A stretch of 64,000 nucleotides of DNA from an uncultured Collinsella sp. (GTDB lineage Bacteria > Actinomycetota > Coriobacteriia > Coriobacteriales > Coriobacteriaceae), in the NCBI GenBank assembly GCA_900541685.1, contig UQKM01000001.1, positions 124,001 through 188,000 on the forward strand, read 5' to 3'. Every line of letters begins with the position of its first letter. Positions within the stretch are counted from its first letter, which is position 1. The position numbers and the translations under genes are program-made. This document shows, one piece after another, positions 46,601 to 53,421 of this stretch. A model generated the notes under the pieces. The model was given only the letters and a program-made list of their open reading frames with translations, made no database searches and was not told where the DNA came from.

Positions 46601-46764
46601 TGGACTTCGACGCCCTGCTCGATCGCGTGGAGGCCGGCATCGCCGAGCGCCTGCGCGAGCTCGAAGCAGGCAACGTTGCCGCCGTCGACCCGACGTCGGC
46701 TCAGGCCGCGCATGCGCGCTGCTCGTATAACCACGAAGGAACGTTTGTAAGGAGGGACGTGTAG
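43666..46764 (+). CDS. addB: AddB-like PD-(D/E)XK nuclease subunit
   Basis: This 1032-residue protein fits the AddB role in a RecBCD/AddAB-type enzyme that processes double-strand breaks. The helicase-like N-terminus (RIYTTNAGADLSDAEAAL) has no intact Walker A. The C-terminal nuclease has GGRIDRVDVDAENRAVVIDYKHR near residue 858, which includes D and E/D-x-K positions. Cysteines in YSTCPLCWF near 724 and HARCSYNHEG near the end could bind an iron-sulfur cluster as in AddB. The addA gene starts 3 bp after the stop. The family assignment is strongest from this pairing. Confidence 0.85.
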   Translation: MPVRIYTTNAGADLSDAEAALLADLIARHGRAVLLAPTFAELDLCRHDAAEAGVSLGIDYKTPTSWLRSLWELLGDGRGFVDNLQRQMLFSDMVARLDDADLQPLSRSQGTVRMLARMARDVLPGVAGTGAERCCDNVCKPKPKSDAEARVFELLCAYARGLDRRDMVEPCEAADIMAGALADNLPGCARAVCVRGVTSFTYSLLELLSAVANNGGEVVVLLAREQAAMREELAAAFDVRGVLFEIAPLGEGAAAPQTASKSAAQPAFIEVAGPHARAHAYADVIDKLVKAHKESKDDKVAATPADPVRVLVVSARAPQLFGELAARLAARHVAAETAEFTAFSQSIAGRQFTALANLIERMKAADEGAASKTEWWPAPELTDWIYSPLSGADAASARTFDKNMRLSRSKTTAGVKSLLQSVQGQVRGARKAASDENWFKNVPCVVSDVFQALWRDKPVTALKAMLAVAEVLPDRALGGLDGQARRQAEVALLRHAIDILMNDARALDVSQAATVPVLDGIRTKVDKRSTAYDYETYEVDRAPRAQVRFASLADAAALRPGSYDAVLFADVDLDSYPLSHEEGPLTTLTASLGREGVTLEPAALLRARFGRAMQAARGLVVLARVTHDRQARECYPAAVWTELRAHAEAAGAAKVACVGEGSIVADFDPAAGEGIECKRVACEAPQHLSEAAVPYLVLRRRDGEGENAPLVPRLTSASQIEAYSTCPLCWFVSYRVKPQSIDAGFGNMEKGNFVHDVLEHLHARLPQEGMQRVTPENLPRAQELLREVFDETLAEHAGKRGTEGPLVPLSAVEERQVAEILPQLEGVLAYESEALAPFAPRYLEFAFNELKVEYAGWPLGGRIDRVDVDAENRAVVIDYKHRTGVEEFKLADPTVRDEESGTAPIDDPRWLPPHTQTLIYAQAMRRALDLDTRAALYFSTKGGKPALRGAASAELLEEERGDGRIPGLKKGFPGEGGSMDFDALLDRVEAGIAERLRELEAGNVAAVDPTSAQAAHARCSYNHEGTFVRRDV

Positions 46765-46767
46765 GCC

Positions 46768-49700
46768 ATGGATCTTTCGACTTTGATGCCGCAACAGCTG
46801 CAGATCGTCAAAACGCTCGACCGTCCGCTGTTTGTCTCGGCGGGCGCCGGTTCGGGCAAGACCTTTACCCTCACGCGCCGCATCGTCTACGCGCTCTCGC
46901 CCGAATCCGGTCCGTTCGTTGAGCATCTGGACCAGGTGCTCGCCATTACCTTTACCAAAGATGCCGCTGCCGAGATCCGTGACCGCGTGCGCCGTGCGCT
47001 TATCGACGAGGGCATGGACGAGGAAGCGCTGACCGTCGACGACGCGTGGATCTCGACCATTCACGGCATGTGCTCGCGTATCCTGCGCGCGCACGCGCTG
47101 GAGCTGGGCATCGACCCCGAGTTTACGGTGCTCACCGATACCGACGAGCTTATGGATCAGGCAGTTGAGCATGTGCTGGCCCGCGCGACGGCGCCCGATG
47201 CCGCCCCCGAGCTCGCGGCATCGCTCAAGGCCCTCTACGCCTGGTATCCCATGGCGGGCGAGGGCGGCCCCTTTGGCGCCGGCACCACCATTAAAGGCCT
47301 GGTGCGCGACCTGTTGGAGCTATCGAGTCAGCTGCCGGGCGGCATGGACGATGTGCGCGTGGCGCGCGGCCAGGCCGATACCTCGGCACTCGCCGATGCC
47401 TATCGCGCGGCGCTGGGCGCAAGCAAGGCCGCGACCGAGAAGGCGCAGATGGCGCTCGATGCCATCGACGCGTTCGAGACGAGCGGCAAGACCATGGCCG
47501 ATGCGGCGCGACTCATGATGTCGTGCACCATGCCGCGCGCGAGCAAAGCGTTCCCCAAGGAGCAGGTCGAGCTGCTCAAGGCCGAGGCCGCCGATGCGTT
47601 TATCAATATCGTGCTCGCTTGCGGTGGTCCCGCGCTCGATGCGCTGGTGGGCTTGGCCCGCTCTGTAGAGGCTGAGTACCGCGCGCTCAAGGCTGCCCAG
47701 TCCGCCCTCGACAACAACGACCTGCTGCGCATGGCCTACGAGGCCCTGCGCGATTACCCGGCTATTCGAGCTGCCTATGAGGGCCGCTTTAAGATGGTCA
47801 TGATTGACGAGTTCCAGGATACCGACCAGATGCAGGTCGATTTGATTCGTTACCTGACCGGTGCGGGGGAGCGTGCGCTGTGCACCGTGGGCGATGCGCA
47901 GCAGTCGATCTATCGTTTCCGTGGTGCCGAGGTCGAGGTCTTCCGCCGCCAGGAGCGCAAGGTGGGATCGACGACGGCGTCCGAGGCGACTGCCGTGGCC
48001 GACGCCCCTGCTGGCGAGCTCGTTAAACTTGTGCGCAACTTCCGCAGCCATGACGAGGTACTGCGTTACGTGGCACGCGTCTTCGACGGCGATGACGGTG
48101 GCCTGATGCAGGGCTTTTTGGACCTTGAGGCAAGTAACGGCCGCAAGGATACGCTGGTGGCAGACGCCTCGCGCCGCCAGGCCCTCTTTGTTGCCGGCGG
48201 CAGTACGCAGGAGCGCACGCAGGCCAAGGCCCGCGCGATCGCGGAGCGGTTCCGCGCGCTTGCCGATGCCGGCCAGCCCCAGGGTGGCATGGTGCTGCTG
48301 CTGGGCCGCATGACCAACGCCGACGTCTACGCCCAGGCTTTCCGCGACCAGGGGCTCGACTGCGTGATCGCAGGCGGCTCAGTCTTTGCCCAAGCTGCCG
48401 AGGTGCAGACGGTGCGCGCCCTAGTCTGCGCGCTCGCCAACCCGGCCGATACGGCGCAGGGCCTTATGCCGCTGCTCGCCTCGCCGATGTTTGCGCTCGG
48501 TGCGCAGGAGTTCTTGGCACTGGCGACCAAGCTCGACGAGCAGACGGGCGAGACGTCGCGCCGCAATATCGATGTGGGCATCATGAGCGATTTTGATGTA
48601 CCGGGCTTGCAGGACCTGCCGCTCGTGACGCGTGCCCGCGAGGTGCTGCGCTATGCACTGCGTCGCGTGGGGCGCGATTCGTTCGCCGCCATCGCGCGTG
48701 ACGTGGTCAATGCTTCCGGCTGGTTCGTGCACCTGGCACAGCGTGGCCCCGAGGGCAAAGCCATTGCCGCCAACGTGCTCAAAGCGCTCGATGCCGTGGC
48801 TGAGGCTGAGGCCGAGTTTGGTAACTCGCCGCGCTCCATTGCGCTCGCCTTCGACCGCTTTTTGGCGGGCAAGGAGGCTCCGGGCGCACTCAACGAGGAG
48901 GGTGACGGCGCGGTACGCATCATGACGGTGCATGCGTCCAAGGGCCTGGAATATCCGGTCGTGGCGGTCGCCGAGTGCTTTGGCGTGCGTAAGTCCTCGG
49001 GTGCGGCACAGATGGGTCGCGTCGAGGGCGGAGCGCAGGTCGTGGCACTGCCGGCACGCTTCGACGGCGTTAAGCTCGCCGACGGTACCTTTGTGAAGGG
49101 CGACGACGTCAAAAAGCAGTTTGAGCATGCGTTTAAGGGCAAGGGTACGTCGCTGTGGTTGCCGCCGGAGCTCATGGAGGACGTCTGTGCGACGGGTTCT
49201 CCCGCCGAGGCATTTGCCCGCCTGCGCAACGACGACCTGCAGCTTTCGCTCGAGGAGCGGGCTCGTCTGCTCTACGTTGCCATGACGCGTGCGCGCGAGC
49301 TGGTTATTCTGGCAATGGATGCCGGCGTGAGCCGTGGCAAGGTATGTGCGCCGACCTTCGACGTCGAGACCGATCTGACCTACGACGTGCTGCGCCGCAT
49401 CCTGCCGACCGACAGTCTGGACATGCCGCAGCTCGATAGCGACCGTTTGGTGTTCGACAACTCCAAGCCGGGTGATTACGAGCTCATCTCGCTGGCGGAT
49501 TTTACGTTTGGTGAGCAGACGTTTGAGGCCAACGCTTCGCTGGATGCCGAGGGCAGGCTTGTTCGCGGCGATGTCGATGTCGCTGATAATGCTGCGCGCT
49601 CAACTGTGCCCGGTCCTGCCGACCCCGAGCCCGATGCGTTTGAGCTCGTGTATCCCCAGGCGGTGGGCGTGCGCATGGGCACCTGCCCGTATCCGGCGCG

Positions 49701-50385
49701 CGATTCGTACAGCTACTCGTCAATTGCCGCGGCGCTGCATGCCGAGTCCGAGGACCGTGCCGCCGAGGCACATGTGCCCATGGACGAGGCTGGCGATGAT
49801 GCGGAGTCGGATGGCTCGGAGATGACGGATGCGGACGTGGCTGCTGTCGAGCCCGCCGGCAATCCCATGGCGCTGGGCTCGGCCTTCCACGCTGCCTGCC
49901 AGTGGCTCATCGAGATGGGCGCCGATGCGCTGCCCGCCGAGCGTGCCGACGCCCTGGCTCGCCTGTGGCGCCTGACGCCGGAACAGCGCGAACGCTTCGA
50001 CGTTGCCCTGGATCGCTGGCTCAAGTCGGCGGTCCGTGCCAAGCTGCTTGCCTGGCCGTGCGTTCGTGCCGAGGTGCCGTTCTTTTCGCTGGGCTGCGAG
50101 GATGAGGACATCGCTCGCTACGCTGCATATGCCGAGGGCGCCATCGATGCTTTGGCGACGAACCCGGCGGATTCGTCACGCGCGCTGGTCATCGACTACA
50201 AGACGGGCGGCACACCGGACGAGACGCCGGAACAGCTGCAGGAGAAGCACGCCCTGCAGGCGCGCGTTTACGCTGATGTTCTGCACAAGGCGGGCTTTGA
50301 GGCAGTGACCGTCAAGTTCGTCCGCGTGGAGCAAGTCGACCCCGCCAACCCGTGCGAGCCTCAGGTGGTCACCTACAGCCTCTAG
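46768..50385 (+). CDS. addA: AddA-like UvrD helicase-nuclease
   Basis: This 1205-residue protein is a superfamily 1A helicase with a C-terminal nuclease. Walker A SAGAGSGKT is at 24-32. The next motif TFTKDAAAEIRDRV follows. Walker B is MIDEFQDTDQMQ near 347, and motif IV is GDAQQSIYRFRGA. VHASKGLEYPVVAV and MTRARELVIL are motifs V and VI. The nuclease motif VIDYKTGG lies near 1141. It pairs with addB to resect breaks and load recombinase. Its last 43 codons recur, diverged, at 51934-52065. Confidence 0.93.
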   Translation: MDLSTLMPQQLQIVKTLDRPLFVSAGAGSGKTFTLTRRIVYALSPESGPFVEHLDQVLAITFTKDAAAEIRDRVRRALIDEGMDEEALTVDDAWISTIHGMCSRILRAHALELGIDPEFTVLTDTDELMDQAVEHVLARATAPDAAPELAASLKALYAWYPMAGEGGPFGAGTTIKGLVRDLLELSSQLPGGMDDVRVARGQADTSALADAYRAALGASKAATEKAQMALDAIDAFETSGKTMADAARLMMSCTMPRASKAFPKEQVELLKAEAADAFINIVLACGGPALDALVGLARSVEAEYRALKAAQSALDNNDLLRMAYEALRDYPAIRAAYEGRFKMVMIDEFQDTDQMQVDLIRYLTGAGERALCTVGDAQQSIYRFRGAEVEVFRRQERKVGSTTASEATAVADAPAGELVKLVRNFRSHDEVLRYVARVFDGDDGGLMQGFLDLEASNGRKDTLVADASRRQALFVAGGSTQERTQAKARAIAERFRALADAGQPQGGMVLLLGRMTNADVYAQAFRDQGLDCVIAGGSVFAQAAEVQTVRALVCALANPADTAQGLMPLLASPMFALGAQEFLALATKLDEQTGETSRRNIDVGIMSDFDVPGLQDLPLVTRAREVLRYALRRVGRDSFAAIARDVVNASGWFVHLAQRGPEGKAIAANVLKALDAVAEAEAEFGNSPRSIALAFDRFLAGKEAPGALNEEGDGAVRIMTVHASKGLEYPVVAVAECFGVRKSSGAAQMGRVEGGAQVVALPARFDGVKLADGTFVKGDDVKKQFEHAFKGKGTSLWLPPELMEDVCATGSPAEAFARLRNDDLQLSLEERARLLYVAMTRARELVILAMDAGVSRGKVCAPTFDVETDLTYDVLRRILPTDSLDMPQLDSDRLVFDNSKPGDYELISLADFTFGEQTFEANASLDAEGRLVRGDVDVADNAARSTVPGPADPEPDAFELVYPQAVGVRMGTCPYPARDSYSYSSIAAALHAESEDRAAEAHVPMDEAGDDAESDGSEMTDADVAAVEPAGNPMALGSAFHAACQWLIEMGADALPAERADALARLWRLTPEQRERFDVALDRWLKSAVRAKLLAWPCVRAEVPFFSLGCEDEDIARYAAYAEGAIDALATNPADSSRALVIDYKTGGTPDETPEQLQEKHALQARVYADVLHKAGFEAVTVKFVRVEQVDPANPCEPQVVTYSL

Positions 50386-50396
50386 CCCTCAATAAC

Positions 50397-50459
50397 TTGC
50401 GGTGGAATACGGACTGTTTTGGCCAAAAAAGCCGCCAAACAGTCCGCATTTCACCGCAA
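50397..50459. repeat. TTGCGGTG hairpin after addA
   Basis: TTGCGGTGGAATACGGACTG (50397 onward) pairs with CAGTCCGCATTTCACCGCAA (ending 50459), with a GGC/GCC tip. It begins 12 bp after the addA stop. The outer arms match those of the hairpin at 52104-52166, while the inner arms differ. Confidence 0.85.
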
Positions 50460-50520
50460 CGCATGGGAGAGCCTGGGGCGGTACAATGGCTCGAACGGTT
50501 CAAACGAATAAGGAGCCATC

Positions 50521-50679
50521 ATGCAGCTCGCCAAAACGCTTAAGGTGACGCCGGAGGAGCTTTTTGACGCTCTGGCGGGGTCCATCATGCAGGATATCGA
50601 GAACGCCACGGGCAAGCGTCCCAGCCGCAACAAGCTCAACGGCTATAAGTACGAGAAGCGCCCATACCGCAAAAGGTAA
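50521..50679 (+). pseudogene. Small DUF3284-like protein, probably truncated
   Basis: The reading frame codes for 52 residues, with AAGGAG 8 bp before the ATG and TACAAT near 50485 as a possible -10. The sequence (TLKVTPEELFDALAGSIMQD and TGKRPSRNKLNGYKYEK) resembles the first third of DUF3284 proteins, which are usually about 150 residues and often sit beside PTS genes. It then stops at YRKR. No continuation is found before or after the MFS gene. I call it truncated, but a small functional protein cannot be excluded. Confidence 0.55.
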
Positions 50680-50765
50680 GGTGACTCTTCATCGGAAACC
50701 GTGAACACTTCAGGCTTCGAGTCAGTAGCGAACAGCCCGACAAAAAATGTTGTTGGAAGTGCCAA

Positions 50766-51980
50766 ATGAATAAGAATGCCGCTACGCAACTGCGCATCTA
50801 TTCCGCCTTTTTCGTTCTCGCGGGATTTGTTTTAAATCGGGGAGTGTTTCTACTTTTCCTTGCGGATAAAGGAATGTCTGTCACGGAAATCGCGCTTTAT
50901 CAAGCCCTGTACAACATTGCAACGGTCGTCCTCGAGCTGCCAACAGGGCTGGTAGGCGATTTCTTTGGAAAGAAGTTCTCGATTCAAGTGGGCGTTCTGC
51001 TTCTTTTCTTCCATACGGCTGGCATGCTGTTGCTCTCAGGCCCCTTTCTCGTCGCGCTTTCCCTTGTCGAGGCACTCGCCTACTCCCTTCAATCGGGATC
51101 CGAACAAGCACTTTTATATGAAATTGCCCGAAATGCCGGTCAAGGAGAGCGCTTCCTCACCATCAACGCTCGGCTGCTTGCCGCGCAATCAATCGCGACG
51201 GGAGTGGCAATCGTACTTGGATCATTCATTGCCCAAGTATCTTGGAGTGCCCTCTACGTATGCGTTTCCGTTTTCTATCTCCTGCAGCTTTTCCTTCTGT
51301 ATCCCATTGAGAGGATGGAAACGACCCATTCCAAAAACTCTGGGGAGGAAAGGTTTGACGTAGCCAAGATCTTCAGACGCGAAACCTGGAGCATTGGAGA
51401 ATCCGCTTTTGCGGTGTTGCTTCTTCTAATCGGCACAAGCATGCTCGATGGATTCTATGGGAGTTATTACAACTTGAATCAGTTGGTATTCGACGCATTT
51501 GATGCTCCCGTCTCCATAATAGGAATCTTTTTCGGTGCATCCTATGCAGTAAATGCGACGGCCTACATTGCAGCAGATTTCTTCTCATCGCGTTTCGGGA
51601 AAAGAAATACCATGCTCGGCTCGATGCTAATCGAGGCCGGTCTTTTCATGATTCTTCCGTGGTTCGCTTCAAATCCGCTGTGTTTGTTTGGCCTTAGCAT
51701 GGTGCTTTGTTTTCTCCCAGAAGTGGTGTACATCACTTCGGAAAACTTAATCCAAGACGCGATAGCGGACGATCTCCGCGCGACGATCCTTTCCGTCGCG
51801 TCTCTGGTAAGGGCTCTCTTTTCTGCAATGTTTTTCTCCATATTTGGATATGTGTTGGGGTTATATCCCATTCAGATAGCGCTCGGTGTTATTGGCGCAA
51901 TCGCGATAGCAATTACCGCCGTTGTTTCTTTAAATGCAGGCGCGCGTCTATTCGGATGTTCTGCACAAGGCGGGCTTTAA
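50766..51980 (+). CDS. MFS transporter
   Basis: This 404-residue protein has about 12 hydrophobic segments. The start resembles MFS transporters (FVLAGFVLNRGVFLLFLADKG, then ELPTGLVGDFFGKKFS as the loop 2-3 motif). The substrate cannot be predicted. GC content and codon use (more A- and T-ending codons) are unlike addA, so it was probably acquired. The ribosome-binding site is weak (GGAAG). The last 15 codons run through the repeated addA tail in another frame, so the C-terminus (GARLFGCSAQGGL) was probably created by the insertion. Confidence 0.88.
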   Translation: MNKNAATQLRIYSAFFVLAGFVLNRGVFLLFLADKGMSVTEIALYQALYNIATVVLELPTGLVGDFFGKKFSIQVGVLLLFFHTAGMLLLSGPFLVALSLVEALAYSLQSGSEQALLYEIARNAGQGERFLTINARLLAAQSIATGVAIVLGSFIAQVSWSALYVCVSVFYLLQLFLLYPIERMETTHSKNSGEERFDVAKIFRRETWSIGESAFAVLLLLIGTSMLDGFYGSYYNLNQLVFDAFDAPVSIIGIFFGASYAVNATAYIAADFFSSRFGKRNTMLGSMLIEAGLFMILPWFASNPLCLFGLSMVLCFLPEVVYITSENLIQDAIADDLRATILSVASLVRALFSAMFFSIFGYVLGLYPIQIALGVIGAIAIAITAVVSLNAGARLFGCSAQGGL

Positions 51981-52065
51981 GACGGTGACGGTCAAGTTCG
52001 TCCGCGTGGAGCAGTCCGATCCCTCCAACCCCGCCGAGTCCCAGGTGGTCACCTACAACCTCTAG
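51934..52065 (+). pseudogene. Diverged second copy of the addA 3' end
   Basis: Read in the addA frame, this segment encodes MQARVYSDVLHKAGF, then VKFVRVEQ and QVVTYNL, ending in a stop codon. This is the last 43 codons of AddA with scattered changes, such as GFEAV to GFKTV and SL to NL. The frame is intact, but the rest of the gene is missing. It overlaps the end of the MFS gene. The differences are too many for a fresh duplication, so a tail from another strain's addA is more likely. Confidence 0.85.
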
Positions 52066-52103
52066 CTCACCAGGGCCGTCCGCACGCCCAGTCTCCCCAT
52101 AAC

Positions 52104-52166
52104 TTGCGGTGAAATAGTTCCTGTTTTACGGCCCAGCTGGCTCCAGCAGGAACTATTTCACCGCAA
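52104..52166. repeat. TTGCGGTG hairpin, second copy
   Basis: TTGCGGTGAAATAGTTCCTG (52104 onward) pairs with CAGGAACTATTTCACCGCAA (ending 52166). The outer TTGCGGTG arms are the same as at 50397-50459, but the inner stem differs. It follows the second addA tail as the first follows addA. Confidence 0.85.
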
Positions 52167-52181
52167 CTCAGAATCAGTCGG

Positions 52182-52230
52182 GGGTGCGGATTACGCGGAT
52201 GAAGTTGCCAATCAAGGGTGCGGATTACGC
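52182..52230 (+). promoter_or_regulatory. 15-bp direct repeat upstream of the beta-glucoside promoter
   Basis: GGGTGCGGATTACGC occurs at 52182-52196 and 52216-52230, 34 bp apart. The second copy ends 10 bp before the -35 element. It could be a binding site for an activator or repressor. Confidence 0.5.
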
Positions 52231-52240
52231 AAATTTACAC

Positions 52241-52269
52241 TTGACGTTCATCTCGGGTGGGCCTATAAA
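52241..52269 (+). promoter_or_regulatory. Promoter of the beta-glucoside operon
   Basis: TTGACG (52241-52246) and TATAAA (52264-52269) are separated by exactly 17 bp. This is the clearest sigma-70-type promoter in the window. It lies upstream of an antiterminator-site candidate and a terminator. Confidence 0.75.
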
Positions 52270-52279
52270 TACATGTGAT

Positions 52280-52312
52280 GGGTTGTTATCCCTTTGGGGA
52301 GCATGGCCATCC
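52280..52312 (+). promoter_or_regulatory. Candidate BglG-type RNA antiterminator site, leader
   Basis: GGGTTGTTATCCCTTTGGGG and the following AGCATGGCCATCC lie just after the promoter. GG/CC ends, a CCC/GGG stem and the GTTGTTA segment resemble the RAT consensus of BglG-type antiterminators. A second weak candidate (52346-52369) overlaps the 5' stem of the terminator. An RNA site here would let the BglG-type protein control its own gene. Confidence 0.45.
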
Positions 52313-52358
52313 GGATTCCGTTCGTTATTCAATTGCACATATTTTCGGGTGTCACTTT

Positions 52359-52416
52359 AGGGCATGACCGTAGGCAAGTAGGGTGCTGCTTTCTGCCGAG
52401 GTCATGCCCTTTTTGT
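52359..52416 (+). terminator. Leader terminator of the beta-glucoside operon
   Basis: AGGGCATGACC (52359-52369) pairs with GGTCATGCCCT (52400-52410), followed by TTTTTG. It lies between the promoter and the regulator gene, which is typical of antitermination control. The stem is long and perfect. Confidence 0.88.
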
Positions 52417-52463
52417 TCAGCTCCGAATGAGTGCCCTATCATCAAGAGAGGAGGTACATCGAT

Positions 52464-53318
52464 ATGCTGGCGATCAGAAAGCTCAACAATAACGCCGTGA
52501 TTTGTCGAGATAGTCGCGGTCGCGAGGTCGTGGCGCTCGGCAAGGGTGTCGGCTTCGGTGGTGACTTCCCCCGGGAGCTCGCGATGGACCATATCGAGCG
52601 CACGTTCTATAGCATCGATGCCGAGGGGCAGCGTATCATGCAGGATCTTCCTGCCGATGTGGTGCTGTTTACGGCAAAGATCATGGATATTGTAGAGAAC
52701 GAGCTGCCTTACGAACTCAGTCCCAACGCCGTGCTCATCATGGCCGACCATATCGCCTTTGCGATTGCGCGGCAGAGGAAGGGCATTCGTTTTGATATGC
52801 CCCTTACCTATGATGTGCAGCAGCTTTATCCGCTGGAATACAAAATCGGCCGCTACATTACCGCGCGCGTGCGGCAGGAGTTGGGCGTCGAGCTGCCGCG
52901 CGAAGAGGTGGCAAGCATCGCCATGAATCTGGTCAATGCAAAGACTGGGGCAGAGGTTACTGTGGCAAGCGATCGCGCCCAATCGTTTGAGCGCCTGCTC
53001 AACGATGTCACTGATATCGTCGAGTACGATTTCCGTACCATCATCGATCGGGAGTCTTTTGAGTTCTCACGGTTTGCGACACACGTGCAGTATCTGTTCA
53101 AGCGTATCAAGGGTAACGATAGCCTCAGCAGCGCCAATTTGCCGCTTTATGCGAATTCGCGCGAGGAGTTTCCCGAGCTTGCGCAATGCATCGACCACAT
53201 CTGTACCTATATGAAGCGGGAATGGCATACGGAGCTCACCGACGAGGAGAAGCTTTACTTCATGCTCCATGTCAACCGTATCTGTACGAAGGCGGAATCC
53301 GGCACAGCCGGACGCTGA
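52464..53318 (+). CDS. BglG/LicT-type antiterminator
   Basis: This 284-residue RNA-binding antiterminator starts at ATG 52464, after GAGAGGAGG. The CAT domain starts MLAIRKLNNNAVIC. Two PRD domains follow, with histidines such as MADHIAFAIAR and the late FMLHVNRICT. It should be controlled by phosphorylation from the PTS, as for BglG and LicT. A promoter, an RNA-site candidate and a terminator lie upstream, and a second RNA-site candidate lies downstream, before the permease. The permease and GH1 gene follow, so these are its likely targets. Confidence 0.92.
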   Translation: MLAIRKLNNNAVICRDSRGREVVALGKGVGFGGDFPRELAMDHIERTFYSIDAEGQRIMQDLPADVVLFTAKIMDIVENELPYELSPNAVLIMADHIAFAIARQRKGIRFDMPLTYDVQQLYPLEYKIGRYITARVRQELGVELPREEVASIAMNLVNAKTGAEVTVASDRAQSFERLLNDVTDIVEYDFRTIIDRESFEFSRFATHVQYLFKRIKGNDSLSSANLPLYANSREEFPELAQCIDHICTYMKREWHTELTDEEKLYFMLHVNRICTKAESGTAGR

Positions 53319-53333
53319 CAACCCAGGCCAGAA

Positions 53334-53367
53334 GGATTGTAACCTGTGTTAGGGCAGGGCATGACCT
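53334..53367 (+). promoter_or_regulatory. Candidate RNA antiterminator site before the permease
   Basis: GGATTGTAACCTG, an 8-base loop and CAGGGCATGACC form the RAT pattern of GG/CC, TG/CA and CCTG/CAGG stems with asymmetric bulges. It is a close match to the BglG-type consensus. A small hairpin, GCCACGA/TCGTGGC, follows near 53393-53410, but it lacks a T-run. Confidence 0.55.
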
Positions 53368-53421
53368 CCGAAAGTACGAGAACCATCTCGTGCCACGACG
53401 ATTCGTGGCGTAAAAGGAGGA

